Shown here piece after piece: positions 62,006 through 64,000 of a stretch of 64,000 nt of DNA; the stretch's first letter is position 1; the number at the start of each line of letters is the position of its first letter. The translations under genes were made by a program, and so were the position numbers. Source of the DNA: Rhodococcus rhodnii (GTDB lineage: Bacteria; Actinomycetota; Actinomycetes; Mycobacteriales; Pseudonocardiaceae); NCBI GenBank assembly GCA_000720375.1, contig JOAA01000010.1, positions 62,001-126,000 on the forward strand, written 5' to 3'. The notes beneath the pieces are model-generated. The model searched no databases, was not told where the DNA came from, and worked only from the letters and a program-made list of their open reading frames with translations.

Positions 62006-62331
62006 TTACGTGTCGCCGCGACGGCTGAGGTACGTCTGCAGCCGCTCGTGACGGAATTGGTACTCCATTCCGACGGACCGCAGAACACCTCGGCGATGGG
62101 CGTCCTCGACGAAGTTCAGCAAGCCCCACCGGGCGAATCCGGAAAGACTGGGCCAGAGATGGTTCATCGCCCACCGGGTCCACGCCGCCCCAAAACCTCA
62201 CTGGACATCCCGCTCGCACAAAGCAGGATTCCAATGAGGGCCACCGCCGCCACTGTTTCCGGGTTGTTCGTCATCACCGAACTCACGGCTTTGCGCAGAC
62301 TGGGCCGGAACCTGAATGGCGAGATCTTCAT
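62006..62331 (-). pseudogene. C-terminal remnant of a NACHT/STAND-type protein
   Basis: On the minus strand, a frame ending in TAA at 62006-62008 reads ...LLNFVEDAHRRGVLRSVG, then MEYQFRHERLQTYLSRRGDT. The 'DAHRRGVLR...YQFRH-x-RLQ' block is the usual C terminus of actinomycete NACHT-type NTPases. The frame is closed by a TGA about 60 codons upstream; another frame (from ATG 62331) carries a membrane-like helix (ETVAAVALIGILL) that would precede it, implying a frameshift near 62190. No NTPase domain remains. The rest of the gap to 62549 has no recognisable content. Confidence 0.55.
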
Positions 62332-62549
62332 TCGGTGACCACCTCGTCGCCTGAGAACAACATTCGCCAGCACCCGCCGCCGATGTTGTCCTTGGTTGTG
62401 CTTCTGATGCTGTCGATGGGTATCGTCCGCGCCGGGCGCCCACAGGCCTACCCGTGGAACTCCAACGAACCCGCGACGGTTCGGGATATACCAGGCCGCG
62501 AGTCTCGGCTTCGTCCCGCCATTGCCGCTCGACGAGTCTTGCAACATTC

Positions 62550-62606
62550 CAGCACTGATGAATTTGCCCCCGACGCAGCGCATCGGGGGCAAATTCATCA
62601 GTGCTG
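62550..62606. terminator. Perfect 24-bp hairpin terminator after aroG
   Basis: CAGCACTGATGAATTTGCCC and four more bases (62550-62573) pair without mismatch with 62583-62606 around a 9-base loop. The right arm abuts the aroG stop codon (62607-62609). There is no U tract on the aroG transcript, as is common for actinomycete I-shaped terminators. It is the strongest hairpin in the window. Confidence 0.9.
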
Positions 62607-63998
<1,392 letters not shown>

Positions 63999-64000
63999 TC

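Noticed and set aside
59923-62088. 721-codon minus-strand open frame across the PASTA kinase gene
   Set aside because: It is the mirror of a GC-biased kinase gene whose motifs are all intact; the antisense translation is His/Arg-rich with no family features.

Overview
The window reads as chromosome of a high-GC filamentous-type actinomycete, most likely a member of the Pseudonocardiales. The evidence is dense GC-rich coding with many GTG starts, several apparently leaderless genes, a mycothiol-type maleylpyruvate isomerase family protein, and two blocks in the same order and orientation as in Mycobacterium: the Rv0250c-Rv0247c succinate dehydrogenase block at the left edge and the Rv2171-Rv2178c block (lppM, metF-like, idsA, Rv2175c, pknL, aroG) at the right edge. 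No rRNA, tRNA or CRISPR was seen.

Layout. 1-2.2 kb: minus-strand succinate dehydrogenase operon, cut by the window edge. 2.5-7.8 kb: an MFS exporter, a membrane diguanylate cyclase with an intact inhibitory site, and an overlapping edd-eda pair (Entner-Doudoroff). 7.9-9.8 kb: a three-gene cassette of a small ESX-like helical protein, a large protein ending in a DUF6973-type putative toxin domain, and a lipoprotein. 9.8-16 kb: recX-recA with a LexA box, DUF3046, a small membrane protein on a bidirectional promoter, a YCII protein, a GNAT enzyme and a membrane-tethered Hsp70-like protein. 16-19 kb: a four-carbon acid-sugar kinase, a PdxA2-type dehydrogenase and a DeoR regulator forming a likely D-threonate/D-erythronate operon. 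19-25.6 kb: an aminotransferase, then a four-gene operon of His-rich exported and membrane proteins, divergent from a NarL-type two-component system.

26.5-34 kb: a large Lhr helicase is followed by about 1.6 kb of C-rich, G-poor DNA made of degenerate copies of the helicase gene's last ~54 bp. The array is interrupted by a 1,030-bp non-autonomous element with IS21-like ends, a 6-bp target duplication and a small membrane-protein cargo gene. 34-45 kb: a nucleotide-cyclase-like protein, a GH2 exo-glucosaminidase, a cysteine-containing HTH regulator divergent from folE and a flavoprotein reductase, ACC deaminase with its GntR regulator, an HTH regulator plus peptide deformylase, and a CynX/NimT-type MFS protein. 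45-53 kb: VOC and mycothiol-linked proteins, an SOS-boxed HEPN protein, YbaK and GNAT proteins, a (PPA)n secreted protein, an aldo/keto reductase with a TetR regulator, and a DUF885 protein.

53-64 kb: lppM, a methylenetetrahydrofolate reductase, a carotenoid-type set (GGPP synthase, phytoene desaturase, phytoene synthase) with a lipoprotein gene inside it, the Rv2175c-like and PASTA kinase pair, a remnant of a NACHT-type protein and class II DAHP synthase. The most unusual parts are the helicase-derived repeat array with its inserted element, the ESX-like toxin cassette, and the identical LexA operators in front of recA and the HEPN gene.
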